From positions 11,222,001-11,286,000 of the forward strand of contig JANTQA010000023.1 of assembly GCA_027625915.1 (NCBI GenBank): 64,000 nucleotides of DNA, in the 5' to 3' direction. The translations under genes and the position numbers were made by a program. This DNA comes from Anaeramoeba flamelloides. Lineage: Eukaryota > Metamonada > Anaeramoebidae. The stretch's first letter is position 1. The number at the start of each line of letters is the position of its first letter. Shown piece after piece: positions 24,601 to 34,853 of the stretch. The notes beneath the pieces were generated by a model. The model saw nothing but the letters and a program-made list of their open reading frames with translations. It ran no database searches and had not been told where the DNA came from.

Positions 24601-27600
24601 TTCTTTTCGCTGTGTTAATTGATTCCACAAATTTCGAATTCTAGTTTATTAATAGACAACTAATCGAAAACCCATTTCAAAAATTGTGACTCAATTAAAA
24701 TAATAATTTGTAAAAAAATATATATATTTTCTTTAGTATTCAAGAAATACAAATAATTAAATCTGATTCAACAATTCACTATTAAATTATATTAAATATA
24801 TAACAATCTGATATTTTAAAAATTAAAAAAAAAATAAAATCAAAAACCTAAAAAAAATTTGAGTCACAATTTTCGAAATGGGTATTATGAATTTTTTTAT
24901 TACTGGACTTCCACTTAAGAAAGGGTTATACGAAGAACTTTTTAAGGTAAATGTATTCATTTTAAAAGAAATTGCATAGTCTCATTTTTTTTAAAGTTTA
25001 TTGGATTTTTTCAAAGATTTTTTTTTTTCAAATTTAATTAAAAAAAAAAAAAGAAAAGAATAAAGATCAAAAAGAAAAAACAAGTGAAAAAAAAGAAAAA
25101 TCAAAAATTAGAAAAAATGATTCTGATCTAAAAATTAAAAATTTATTTTGATAAGAATATTGTATAAAACCCAACAAAACCACTTCCATTAACAATTATA
25201 AAGTGAGTCAACATTTTTGAAAAATAGTTTATTTTAATTTTTTTAAAAATTAGATTTTAATACAAAAATAATATAAATTTTATTGCTGATATTCAAATAG
25301 ATAAAATACTTTCAGAAATTATTCAAAAAATTAAAAATCATTATTTATTTATTTTTTTTTCCACTTAAAAGATTTTAATTTTTTCTCAAATATAACAATC
25401 TTATTTTAAAATCAAAACTTTCTTTATTTTTTTAGTAAAAGACTTTTTTTATTTTCATTTTTACGTGGTGAACAAATTAAAAAAAAAAAAAATAATAATA
25501 ATATCTATATGTTCTCTCTCTTTTTTAAACTTAATCTTTTAGGATGCGCTTTGGATGAATTCCACAGGGGATTTGAAGTGTATTATACCATCGGACATAT
25601 ATTCAGTTCTGAAAGGATCAGATTTAATAATATTTGATTTAAACCACGCGTAAGTTAACTTTCCGAATAAATAAATAAAAAAACATAAATTTTAATTAAA
25701 GAATAAATGTTTTTTAAATTTAAGACAAGAAAATCACAAAGTTAGAAATAATAAAAATAAAAATTTATTACAACAAAAGATCAACAAAAATATTTAACAA
25801 ATTTTTTTTTAAAAATCTCTTATAAAAATTTGAATGGTACATACCAAATAATAAAAATTAAAAAAAATAGCAACATGTTAATTTTGATTCGAAATCGAAA
25901 TTAAGGAAAATCAGAAAACAAAATTAAGTTTCGATTCCTTCTGATGATTGTGTCCAATCTAGACTCTCTTTTAATTAAGAAGTCACAAATTTAGTCACTT
26001 CAAAATCCTCTCTTGAACATATTAGATGACTTTTCATCAAACCCTAAACAATAAATCTGAAATTAAGAAATATGATACATTTTTTTTTTCATTATTGTAC
26101 TTGTTTATTTAGAAATGGAAAAAATAAATCGGGAAAAATAACATTTTTTTAAATAAAAACATTGTAATTTAATTTACCATAATTTTTTGTATATGATATT
26201 TAATAATTTATTTTTATTTGTCTTTTTCACACTGTAATAACTATAATATAGCTTTGATTTATGTAAGAACAAATCAAAAAATAGAACCGAAAAATTTTAT
26301 TTAATTTTAAGGAAATTATATCCTTTAAAAATATCTCAAGAATTTAGGTGCTTTTGTAAAAATGGTTTATTATTTGCTATCTCACAACAAGACGATTCTA
26401 CCTATTATAAATATCTTGAAAAAAAAAAGGAATACTTTTTTGAATTAATTAAAAAATTTTGGAATGCAAAAATTAAAGAAAAATTTGGAAGCAAAAATTG
26501 TAATTCTTTAAATTCTTCTCTTTTTTCTTTTTTTTTTTTTTATATCCTTTACTGTTTATTATTATTTATTTATTTTTTTTCAAAAAATTGTGTTTCTTAA
26601 AAAACTAATTTACCAATTAACAAATTTTAGAACGATAAAGATCTTTTTAATAAAAAAAAAATTTATTGTTTTGAAATTTCCCAATTCTTCTTGAAGTAAA
26701 AAAACAATCTAAAAAATAGTTTACATAATAATTTAAAGGATTTGAATTGGTTTGGAATTTTTTAAAACGAATAAAACAAAATAGCAATTATTTAAAAGTC
26801 AAAATATAAAAATAAATGATTTTCATAATGATATTTTTTCCAATACCCCCCTCTCCCTATACATATATATTAAAAATAAAATAACAACTATTTGATTTAT
26901 TGAATTATTTTGGGGTTAGTAGTTTTCTATGCCAAAGACTGCCGAAAGTTTATCACCTTACATTTGTTTTTTTTTATCATTATATGCTAGAGGTTTTGCT
27001 GATAACCTATAATATCATGATATTAACAATAAAATCGCGATAATATTAAAATATCGCAGTATTCGACATTATCGCGAAAAAATGAAAAATTATTTTTTTG
27101 AAATCTTAAAAAAAATATCTTGACTTTTACAAAGCCTTGAGACTTTTACAACACTTTTCCACTTTAAAAATGTTTGAAAGTGTTTGTAAGGGTTGCGAAT
27201 TGTCTTCAAGTGTTTGAAAGTTTTGAAAGACCGAAAACCATTATAAAGGGAATGGGTTTGTTTGTTGTGGAAAAAAAATTAATTCTTTTCATTTTTTTAA
27301 AAAAATATAAAATCTCAAACAAATTTTATGATCAAACTAATAATTATCCATTTCAAACAATACACTTGAATATAAAATATGTGTGTTTTCTTAAAATGGA
27401 GTTTTTACTTTCACAATTTTAAATAACCAAAAAGAATAAAGAATAATTTTCCTTCTTATGGTGATCGATCAAACAAAAACCTCTAAGATCTAATTGTGTT
27501 TTCTTTCCAATACGAAGATATGAAAAGAAGAAGAAGAAGAACAAGAAGAGGACAATGGTATAAAAAATCTTAATAATTGGTGATCAACTGGCAAGGATGT

Positions 27601-30600
27601 TGTGAAAGCTTTTGAAAAGTTATCCAACCCCTTTTAGCTTTCGGAGAATATTGAAAATGATTTAACCCAAGAACACACTCTTTAAAGAACAGATAAAGGG
27701 TTAGTTGTTTTAGAAGCTAATTATTCCAGGCAATTTCCAACACCACGATTAACTCAGATAATATTTATTTGTCTTGAGTTCTTATTGTTGTTGATTTAAA
27801 AAATTCGATAAGTTTGACAACTAAAAAAAATGAAAACACAATAAAACTCTTTGATCTGATCCTTGATTGGATCAAGTATCTTTTTTGTTGTGTTTTCAAA
27901 GAATAACTTTTATTTCACATAAACTGTTTTTTCGATCAAAAAAAATTTCATTGTAAAAATATTTCTCAATAAGTCCAAAAGCCCATAACTATTATATCGC
28001 GATTACTTTTTAATCGCGATATTTTGGCATTTATCACGATTTTATAGAATATCGAGATTTTATAGAATATCGCGATTTAGAATAATTATCGCGATTTGAT
28101 AGAATATCACAATTTTCTGATATATCGCGATTTGATGGAAATTATCGCGATTTTTGTAACTTTATCGTGAATTAAGCATGTTGTCATCAAAAAATCTACT
28201 AATTACTTTTCAAAATTTCTTGACAAGTAATTTAAACAACTAATTTTCAATGTAAAAATTTCCAAGTAAATATGGGTACAGATTTGGATATGTCGAAATT
28301 TAATTTCTTTTTCGAAAAATACTAACCTAAATCAACTAAAACATCATACAAATCCATCTATGCATACACTCATACATTAATGTATACCTATACATCATAT
28401 TATTCCATTTTCGGCAAAGTTCAACTATTTTCGACAGTGACTTATAATTTCCATTTTGAAATGTTACCCAAATTTGAGATGTTTTGTAAACGAAAATTAT
28501 TTTTAGCCAAGTATTTTTTATCAAAAATTCAAAAAAATGGAACATTTATTTAAGTAGATTGATACTACTAGATTAATTAAACTTCAAATTTTGATTTTTG
28601 ATTGAAATGTAAATATATTTCACAAAATAGGATGCATATAGAAATAAAAAAAAACAAATCATTTATTTTCTTTTTATTTAAATTAAAGAATAAAATTTTT
28701 TTTTGGAAAAATTTTCAAAATTATATTTTGACATTTTTTCTATTGTTTTCATATTTTTTTTAAAAAAAAATGTGGAAAAATAAAGTTTGATTCAGAGTCT
28801 GTTTCATTTCAGAATTCAAAAAACAGTTGTTAATATACGCTATTTTCAAAAAAGAGTGACAAATTTATTATAAAATATCTTCATTATACTTAATTCGATG
28901 TTATTATTTAAGTATCCAAAATTGTTATTTGTCAATATTCATTTTTTAATAATAATCCAATTTGTTTATTTGTAATACATCCCCCCCCCCCAGAAAAAAA
29001 AAAATAATAATTAAAGATATCAAAGTTTCTGATTTCAAATTTATATGATATTTTTTAGGGGTGAAAAATGGTGATTATTTTTTTCTTTTTTTGATCGAAA
29101 AAATCGTTTTCCTAACTTGTTTAAAATCATCATTTTTTCAAATAGAAATGATATCATATAACTGTATTTGATTGTTTTAAAAATCATTTATGCCCTTACC
29201 ATATTGTCAGTTTTTTATTGAAATCGACATTGTATTGCTTCTTTTCACCAAAAAAAGTGAATAAATTTTTTTCATTTTTTGGAAATATTTTTAAATACAA
29301 CAATAGTTTCTGATTCAATTAGTGGTATTAATCTTAATCTTAATTTGATATTGCCAATTTACGAATGGGAATGCCTCCCAAAGAGATATTATTATTTGAA
29401 AAATGTATATATATATATATATAAATCCGCTCTTTTTTGGAAATATGTTAAGTGTAAATTTAAACACATAAATTTTCATTAAGGGACCATTCTTCTACGA
29501 CAACAGGCAAAATTTTAAAATATGTTATTGGTGGTTATTCTCTACTTACAAATTTTGTCTAAGCAAAGTGTCAAAAAATTCTAATAGACTAATCAACACA
29601 AAAAAGAATATTTTTTTTGTGAGATCATTTTTTTTTTCCCATTTTTTCTGAAAAAGAAAACTATTAAATTCATTTTATTTCTCACATTATAAAAATTTTT
29701 TACCCTGTTTATTACCATTTCCATCATTATTAAATAACAAGTCTTTGTTACCAGGAATATTAATATAAAGATTTTTTTTTAATTTTGAGATAATTCTTTT
29801 GGTTAACCAAAAAAAATGATTTATTGAACACTATAAAAAATAATTGTATTTATTTAAGAAGGATAGTTATAATCATTAATTTTTAAAGTCATTTAAAAAT
29901 TTTACCAAGAAATTGTGTTTTTGTTCCAAGATAAAATTAGATTTTTCAAAATAAAATTTTCTTGAAGCTATTTGGGAATTAAATAATTTTATTTTCAAAA
30001 TTCAAAATTATTTTTTTTCTGAAAAAATGATTAAAATTGTTAAATAGGATGACTTGTGAATAAGGCTAAATAATTTGTTAAAAAAATTTTACAAAATTGA
30101 AAATTTTTTTACATTTTTTTTTCGTTTTTTGAAAACCAGAAAATATCTTTTTTCAAAACCTTAAAGAATAAAAAAAAATTTAATCAATAGATCAAAATTT
30201 AATTGAAAAACTTTTGTCAAAATTCTCTCATAATATCAATTTATTTAACCACCCACACTTCAATTGGTTTTATTTTGACTGATATTCGTATTGAAATATT
30301 AATTATTCAAAATAATAACCAAATAAAAAATTTTCTTTCTAAATCAATACTTCCCAACATAAAACGTAAAATATGTTTTCCCATTTTCAAGAATTAACTT
30401 AATTGTTAATAAAAATAATTGGTTGCTTTTTTTATTTTTATATGGTAAACATGCGAATTTTGGATTTCAAAAAAGAGACTCAAATTAACAAATTGTTTAG
30501 ATGAGGACAACTAATCCATTTCAAAAGTCAAAATACAAATTCCAAAAAAAATTCTTCACAAGATCTTGACAAGATTTCATTTTATTTTTTAAAAAATACT

Positions 30601-32036
30601 ACTCCCCCAATTAAATAGTTTTTGATACTAAATTTATACATAAACTAAAATTCAAAATTTTCCACATAGTAAAAAAAGCCCAAACAATCTCAATAATACA
30701 ATTTCATTCAAATTAGAAATAATTTTCATTTTTGAAAAATATGACAATCATTTTTAACATTGTTAGTTTTTTGTTTTCATTTTCATTTTTTGAATTACGT
30801 AATTTGTTTCGTTCGATCAAAATTTTTTTCAACAATTGGTATTAGGATAAAGTTTGGGTTGTTCAAAATAGAATAACTCAAATAAAATAAGTTGATAGTA
30901 TCTTACTCATTTGATCGATCAAATATTCCTAATAGTATTTAAACAAATTTACTCAATATATTTTTTTGTTATACCCATCTCCAAAATTATTAACACACTT
31001 TAATTTATTAGTATTGATAATTATTTATTTTTGTATTGTGAGTATTGTAATTTATAAACGAATGTTAACATTTCAATTAGTGAATGGTTCTAATTTGGTA
31101 TTTCTACTAGAATTGATAAAATAAGATTTTTTTTTTCAAAAATTTGAATTTTGGTGTGTTTAAAAAATTTTGAATTGGGGCTTATATTTTTTTATTTTAA
31201 AATTTCGAGAATTATTAATTTCAAAATCAACAGTGGCTTTTTCATTTCAAAAAGAAAAAGTTATTTTTCCTTTTTTTGATTTTATTGAGTTAAGTTATAT
31301 AATAATGAAGGGGTCAAATAACCCCATATTTTAAAACATATGTCCATAATTTTTATAAAAAAAAAATATTTATTTCTTATATTTTCCAAAAATTTTCATT
31401 ATTTTTTTTTATATTACAATAGATATTTTTGATATTTATATCACAAAGAACGACAAAATATTTTTAATCGATTTCAACATTTATTCTCGTGCAACTGAAC
31501 CTTTATTATTTGATTGGGATGAATTAAATGAAATTGATTTAATAAATAAAGAAGAAAATAAAATTCAATTTAGATTAACACCTAAAGACAAACCTATTAA
31601 GCCAAATTTATCAATGACGAGTAGACTCTCATATGATCTACAAGAATTTGGAAATAATATTTCTGCTCGTGAAATAGTTGAATTAATAAAAAAAGGCAAA
31701 TTCGATGATAAGAATGAAGATGAAGATAAAAGGGAAAAGGAAAAGGAAAATGAAAATGAAGATGAAGATGAAAAGGAAAAGGAAAAGGAAAAGGAAAAGG
31801 AAAATGAGAAAGAAAATGAGAAACTAGACGAGGGGGAGGAAAAGGAAAAGGAAAAGGAAAAGGAAAAGGAAAACGAAAATAAAAATGAAAAGAAAGAAAG
31901 TGTGATAAATGATCAAACAACAAAGGAGGAAACAGAAACAGAAATAGGAAAAGGAAAGGAAAAGGAAAAGAAAAATATAAATGAAAATGATATTGAAAAT
32001 AAGAAGGAAAGTGATCATGAAAAAGTTAAGAATTAA
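21691..32036 (+). CDS. CDC123: CDC123, eIF2 assembly factor (about 431 aa, five exons)
   Basis: CDC123 is an ATP-grasp-like chaperone that helps join eIF2 gamma with eIF2 alpha to form the initiation factor. Exons by splice signals and phase: 21691-21942, 22036-22110, 25543-25649, 26252-26499, 31423-32036. Conserved blocks in order: ERCEFQNWYPSFRKCSLKS; NFGSVFPKMNWSAPK joined to DALWMNS; SDLIIFDLNHA joined to FDLCKN; KFYLILRKLYPLKISQEFR with CFCKNGLLFAISQQD; then IFDIYITKNDKIFLIDFN and PLLFDWDEL. The DFN metal/nucleotide element is present, but the usual Pro-Phe-Gly after it is replaced by Ile-Tyr-Ser. The last ~110 residues are a Lys-Glu tail made by an AAAAGG microsatellite. Introns 2 (3432 bp) and 4 (4923 bp) are full of repeats. 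The 93-bp first intron has a weak GTTGAA donor and contains an in-frame TAA. The start is the first ATG; a TTG upstream is ignored. Confidence 0.88.
22162..22260 (+). repeat. R10 dispersed repeat, copy 1 (in CDC123 intron 2)
   Basis: It shares AATTTTCTTCATAC, CAAG and GCTTACTCT blocks, in order, with 54297-54400. It is GC-richer than its surroundings (GGAGTTGCGCTTC). A weaker relative may lie at 18630-18920. Confidence 0.4.
22482..22580 (+). repeat. R9 dispersed repeat, copy 1 (in CDC123 intron 2)
   Basis: ATAAAGCCTGT and ACTGTCCAATAG blocks occur in the same order at 48338-48430. The family is unknown. Confidence 0.35.
23690..24345 (+). pseudogene. Possible decayed coding fragment, perhaps a DNA transposase (in CDC123 intron 2)
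   Basis: Several overlapping short frames on the plus strand, broken by stops and frame changes, have less A/T bias than typical intron DNA. Readable peptides include FIFWKQFANEINSISLIEKQ (23742-23801), FLDEFSKSVTVKNT (about 24000-24040), SMWGFMLDRL and GCFLTRVK (about 24045-24105), and FNHSVGIKGYLKEQ (about 24222-24263). The order Asp-Glu, Trp-Gly, Leu-Asp-Arg, then Asn-His-Ser is loosely like Merlin/IS1016-type DDE transposases, but I cannot establish this. Ordinary intron noise remains possible. Confidence 0.25.
24671..25230 (+). mobile_element. R4 repeat with a terminal hairpin, copy 1 (in CDC123 intron 2)
   Basis: CCCATTTCAAAAATTGTGAC at 24671 is matched in inverse by GTCACAATTTTCGAAATGGG ending at 24882, giving a 212-bp inverted-repeat unit. 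The following ~350 bp (CATTTTAAAAGAAATTGCATAG, then A/G-rich DNA, then GAAAAAATGATTCTGATC) also matches 51863-52280, so the two loci share about 560-610 bp overall. Confidence 0.6.
27010..28170. repeat. ATCGCGAT-rich repeat clusters flanking about 900 bp (in CDC123 intron 4)
   Basis: The right cluster (about 27990-28165) has around ten degenerate units of 17-22 bp built on ATCGCGATTT plus ATAGAAT. The left cluster (about 27010-27085) has three or four related sites (AAATCGCGATAAT, ATATCGCAG, TTATCGCGAAA). CGCG is almost absent elsewhere in the window, so the clusters stand out. They bracket the R7 repeat. Subterminal binding sites of a DNA transposon are one explanation. Confidence 0.6.
27385..27960 (+). 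repeat. R7 dispersed repeat, copy 1
   Basis: It matches 33565-34150 in order: GTGTGTTTT near the start, CAAAAAGAATAAAGA, a GGTGATC site, AAGCTTTTGAAAAGTTATCCA (AAGCATTTGAAAAGTAGTCCA in the other copy), TTTGATCTGATCCTTGATT, and TTTTTTGTTGT with AGAATAACTT. There is no supported coding frame. Confidence 0.6.
28981..28991 (+). repeat. Poly-C tract (11 C)
   Basis: Eleven consecutive C bases in very A/T-rich intron DNA. A similar 12-C run lies at 57120-57131. Confidence 0.9.
28992..30344 (+). other. CDC123 intron 4, nothing recognised
   Basis: A/T-rich with an (AT)n microsatellite at about 29407-29423. The short frames at 29279-29482 and 30203-30397 carry no domain. Confidence 0.4.
30345..30612 (+). 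repeat. R6 dispersed repeat, copy 2 (in CDC123 intron 4)
   Basis: Homologous to 13968-14240, sharing TTCAAGAATTAACTTAATT, TTTTGGATTTCAAAAAA and a C-rich spot (CTCCCCCAATT here, TACCCCCAATAT there). It ends about 30 bp before an M1 element. Confidence 0.6.
30641..31184 (+). mobile_element. M1 inverted-repeat element, copy 2 (in CDC123 intron 4)
   Basis: The left end TAAACTAAAATTCAAAATTT is the inverse of the right end AAATTTTGAATTGGGGCTTA. A perfect central palindrome, ATTTGATCGATCAAAT, lies near 30909-30924. About 544 bp with no reading frame; a MITE. Its end is about 240 bp before the last CDC123 exon. Confidence 0.75.
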
Positions 32037-33564
32037 TAAAAAAATGCTATTTATTTTTTAACCAAATTGTGTTTTTTTCTCTTTTATTGAAAAGTTTAAT
32101 TTTGATATTATAAATGGTTTTTAAATTATTCTTTGTTTCTTTCTTTCAATTTTCTATTCTATCGAATAATTTAAAATGAAAAAAATTATTTATAAATTAC
32201 ACGAAATTTATATTTAACTTTCGAAAAAAATGGCTAGTGGTATTCTATATCGAAAATTCTTGAATCTAGAAAAGTGTCAAATTCACCTATACTAATTACT
32301 TTTAAAAAATTGTCAAAAACTAAGAGCCAATTAATAATTTTTTTCCATTTGTATCAAGTGAAAAGTTTGTAATTATTTTTTTCACAATTACATTTTTTAA
32401 TCAAAAATTTTCAAATCATTGGGCCTACCTCGATTTTTTTGGAAATTCTTTAATAATGAAATCAATTTTGATAATATTTTATATTTGATTTTATTCACCC
32501 AAATGCTATTAGAATTATAAGAAGAAAAATCTCAGATCTATCAGTTCTTCAAAATATTAATTTAAAGGGGATTTTTACGAAAAATAATTCCATTTTCCAA
32601 TCTCGAAAAACATCCAATAATTTTTATTCTTGGATATCTGAAATAATTCATTTTTATATAAAAGTTAATTTCATCAAAGTAGAAATCATTTTGAGTTATC
32701 TATTTAACAAAAATTTGATTTTTGAATTTATTTGTCAAATTTAAAATATTGATAAAAATCAAAGTAATTTTTCCAAATAACTAAAAATCCAAAAGTAAAC
32801 TAAATTTTCACAGAGAGACTTTAAAAATAATCTTATAATCTCATAATCAAAAACAACTTTAATAACACACCACCCGAAATATTGATTTAGTTTTGGAATA
32901 TATCAAAGATAAGAGGATATATTACCTAATGAAGAAACACTAAAAATTTAAAATGAGAGAATAGCACTTTGACTTTAAAAAAAAAAGTACCTACTGTGCT
33001 GATCAACCTATTAATGAGAAGAAACTCATAAAAACACGCATACATTTTGAAAAATAAAAACTAATCCCCATACAGAGGAAAACTGAATCCAAAATTTCAG
33101 TGTGGGGTATTTAATTTATTTTTATTATTGATATTATTATCCCTACAGTCACGAAATTTGCTATCATTTCAAAATTTAGTATTTTAAATGTAATAATAAT
33201 TTTGGTATTCTTTTCTGGTGAATAATTACATTAACAATAATAAAATGAAAAAAATATGGTTTAGACATTTTTAAGATGACTGAACTATTAGAATATTGGT
33301 ACTAAATTCATAGTAATAATAAATCACAATTAATACAACATTATTATGAAAAATTAAAAATTGCAATAAAATAAAAAAATTGTGATTATCCATAAAATTA
33401 TGAAAAATATAAAAAAAAAAAAAAAAAAAAAAAAAATTATACCTTTTTACTAAAAAATAATGTTTTATTATCATTTTTTTATTTTTTCACAAAAAAAAAA
33501 ATCTTAAAAGAATATAATCATCAAACTAAAAATAATTCATTAAAAAAATACAAAGGAATCGATC
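32037..33564. other. Intergenic, nothing recognised
   Basis: A/T-rich DNA after the CDC123 stop, with an A-run at about 33413-33436. No coding region or clear repeat copy. Confidence 0.45.
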
Positions 33565-34150
33565 ATTGGAGTGTGTTTTTATAATGAATTTACTATCTTA
33601 TGCAAGTTAAATGATCAAAAAGAATAAAGAGGGGTTTTCATTCTTATTGGTGATCTATTATTAAAAAAACTTGTAATTCAATTTTGGTTATCTATTCTAG
33701 TAAAGATAAAAAAAATATAAATAAGAAAGTAGACTGCCCAAAAAATATTTATAAATAGTGATCATATAGTTAGGTTTTTGGAAAAGCATTTGAAAAGTAG
33801 TCCAAATCCTTCCAACCAGAATACAATAAAAAAGAAAAAAATATCTAAAACCAAAGTACATACTGAAAAAAGGTATGAAGTATAATTTTGTATTCACTAT
33901 TTTTATTCAACACGTTTTATAATAATAGAATAAGTTGATAATTGTTGACTTATCTTCAGTTATTTCTGCTGATGATTAAAAATTTCAATCAGTTTATCAG
34001 CCAAATCAAAAAGTAATAGGATAAAAATTTTTGATCTGATACTTGATTATTTTTTTTTTCTTTTTTGTTGTTTTTTTAAAAGAATAACTTGTTTTTACAT
34101 TATCTATTTTATGATCAAACAGAGTTACTTTTTTTCTAATTTTAGTAATA
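33565..34150 (+). repeat. R7 dispersed repeat, copy 2
   Basis: The partner of 27385-27960 (AAAAAGAATAAAGAGG, GGTGATCTATTA, AAGCATTTGAAAAGTAGTCC, TTTTTGATCTGATACTTGATT). Unlike copy 1, no ATCGCGAT sites flank it. Confidence 0.6.
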
Positions 34151-34379
34151 AAAAGACAATTTAAGAAAATTTCTTTTAATTTCTAAAATTAAAAAAAGGA
34201 TAGGTTCTCTACTACATTCTACAAAAATATTTTAATATAATATAAAACCAAAAATATTAATTTTTAACCCAAAAATATTTAAGTTATCCATCAAGTTCAA
34301 TATTGAAAAAATATAGATCGTTTACAAACTGCTAAAATAGATATTGCTATGTAATGAATAAAAATTCAAATAAATTTTG

Positions 34380-34661
34380 TTCTCTAGGTTTGAAAATATA
34401 AGCAAAAGGATGTTATAGAAAATATTGATCATTTTTTATGGGTCTGTCCTTCCTATGAAAAAAATAGATAAATTTTTCTTAATAAATTAAAAGAATTAAA
34501 TCTTAATGAAATAATTTTAAACTGTGAAAGTTTGAGACAATTTTCATTAATCAATAATCGTAAAATATATGATTTTACGCTTAAATTTCTGAAAGTAAAT
34601 TTAAGTAAAAGGACATCTAGAGTTTAAATTACACTTCTTCCTCAATAAAAAAAAAAAAAAA
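34380..34661 (+). mobile_element. 3' end of a 5'-truncated LINE (non-LTR retrotransposon)
   Basis: One frame reads ENIDHFLWVCPSYEKNR from 34418, the His-x5-Cys-Pro signature of the zinc-knuckle region after the reverse transcriptase in many LINEs (pattern E..IDHFLW.CP.Y...R). It is followed, after one in-frame TAA, by IFLNKLKELNLNEIILNCES and RKIYDFTLKFLKVNLSKR, then a stop near 34625. AATAAA and a run of A (about 34647-34661) follow at once, as expected for a LINE tail. A further stop lies just upstream of the motif. It is therefore a dead 5'-truncated copy. Confidence 0.55.
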
Positions 34662-34853
34662 TTAATTATTTTTCTTCTTAATTTTTATAAGACAACAATT
34701 TAAAAATAATAAAAAATTAACAAATTAAATTTTGTAATTTTTATTTAATTTCTTTTTCTTTCTGAGGAATAAAATTAATAATAATAATTAGAAATTTAGA
34801 AGAAAAATTTTTTTGAAATAACAATCGAAATATAATTGGTTTTATAAAAGACT

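Noticed and set aside
27990-28165. A CRISPR-like array of short repeats
   Set aside because: The genome is eukaryotic, units are degenerate and nearly contiguous with no unique spacers, and no cas genes are present.
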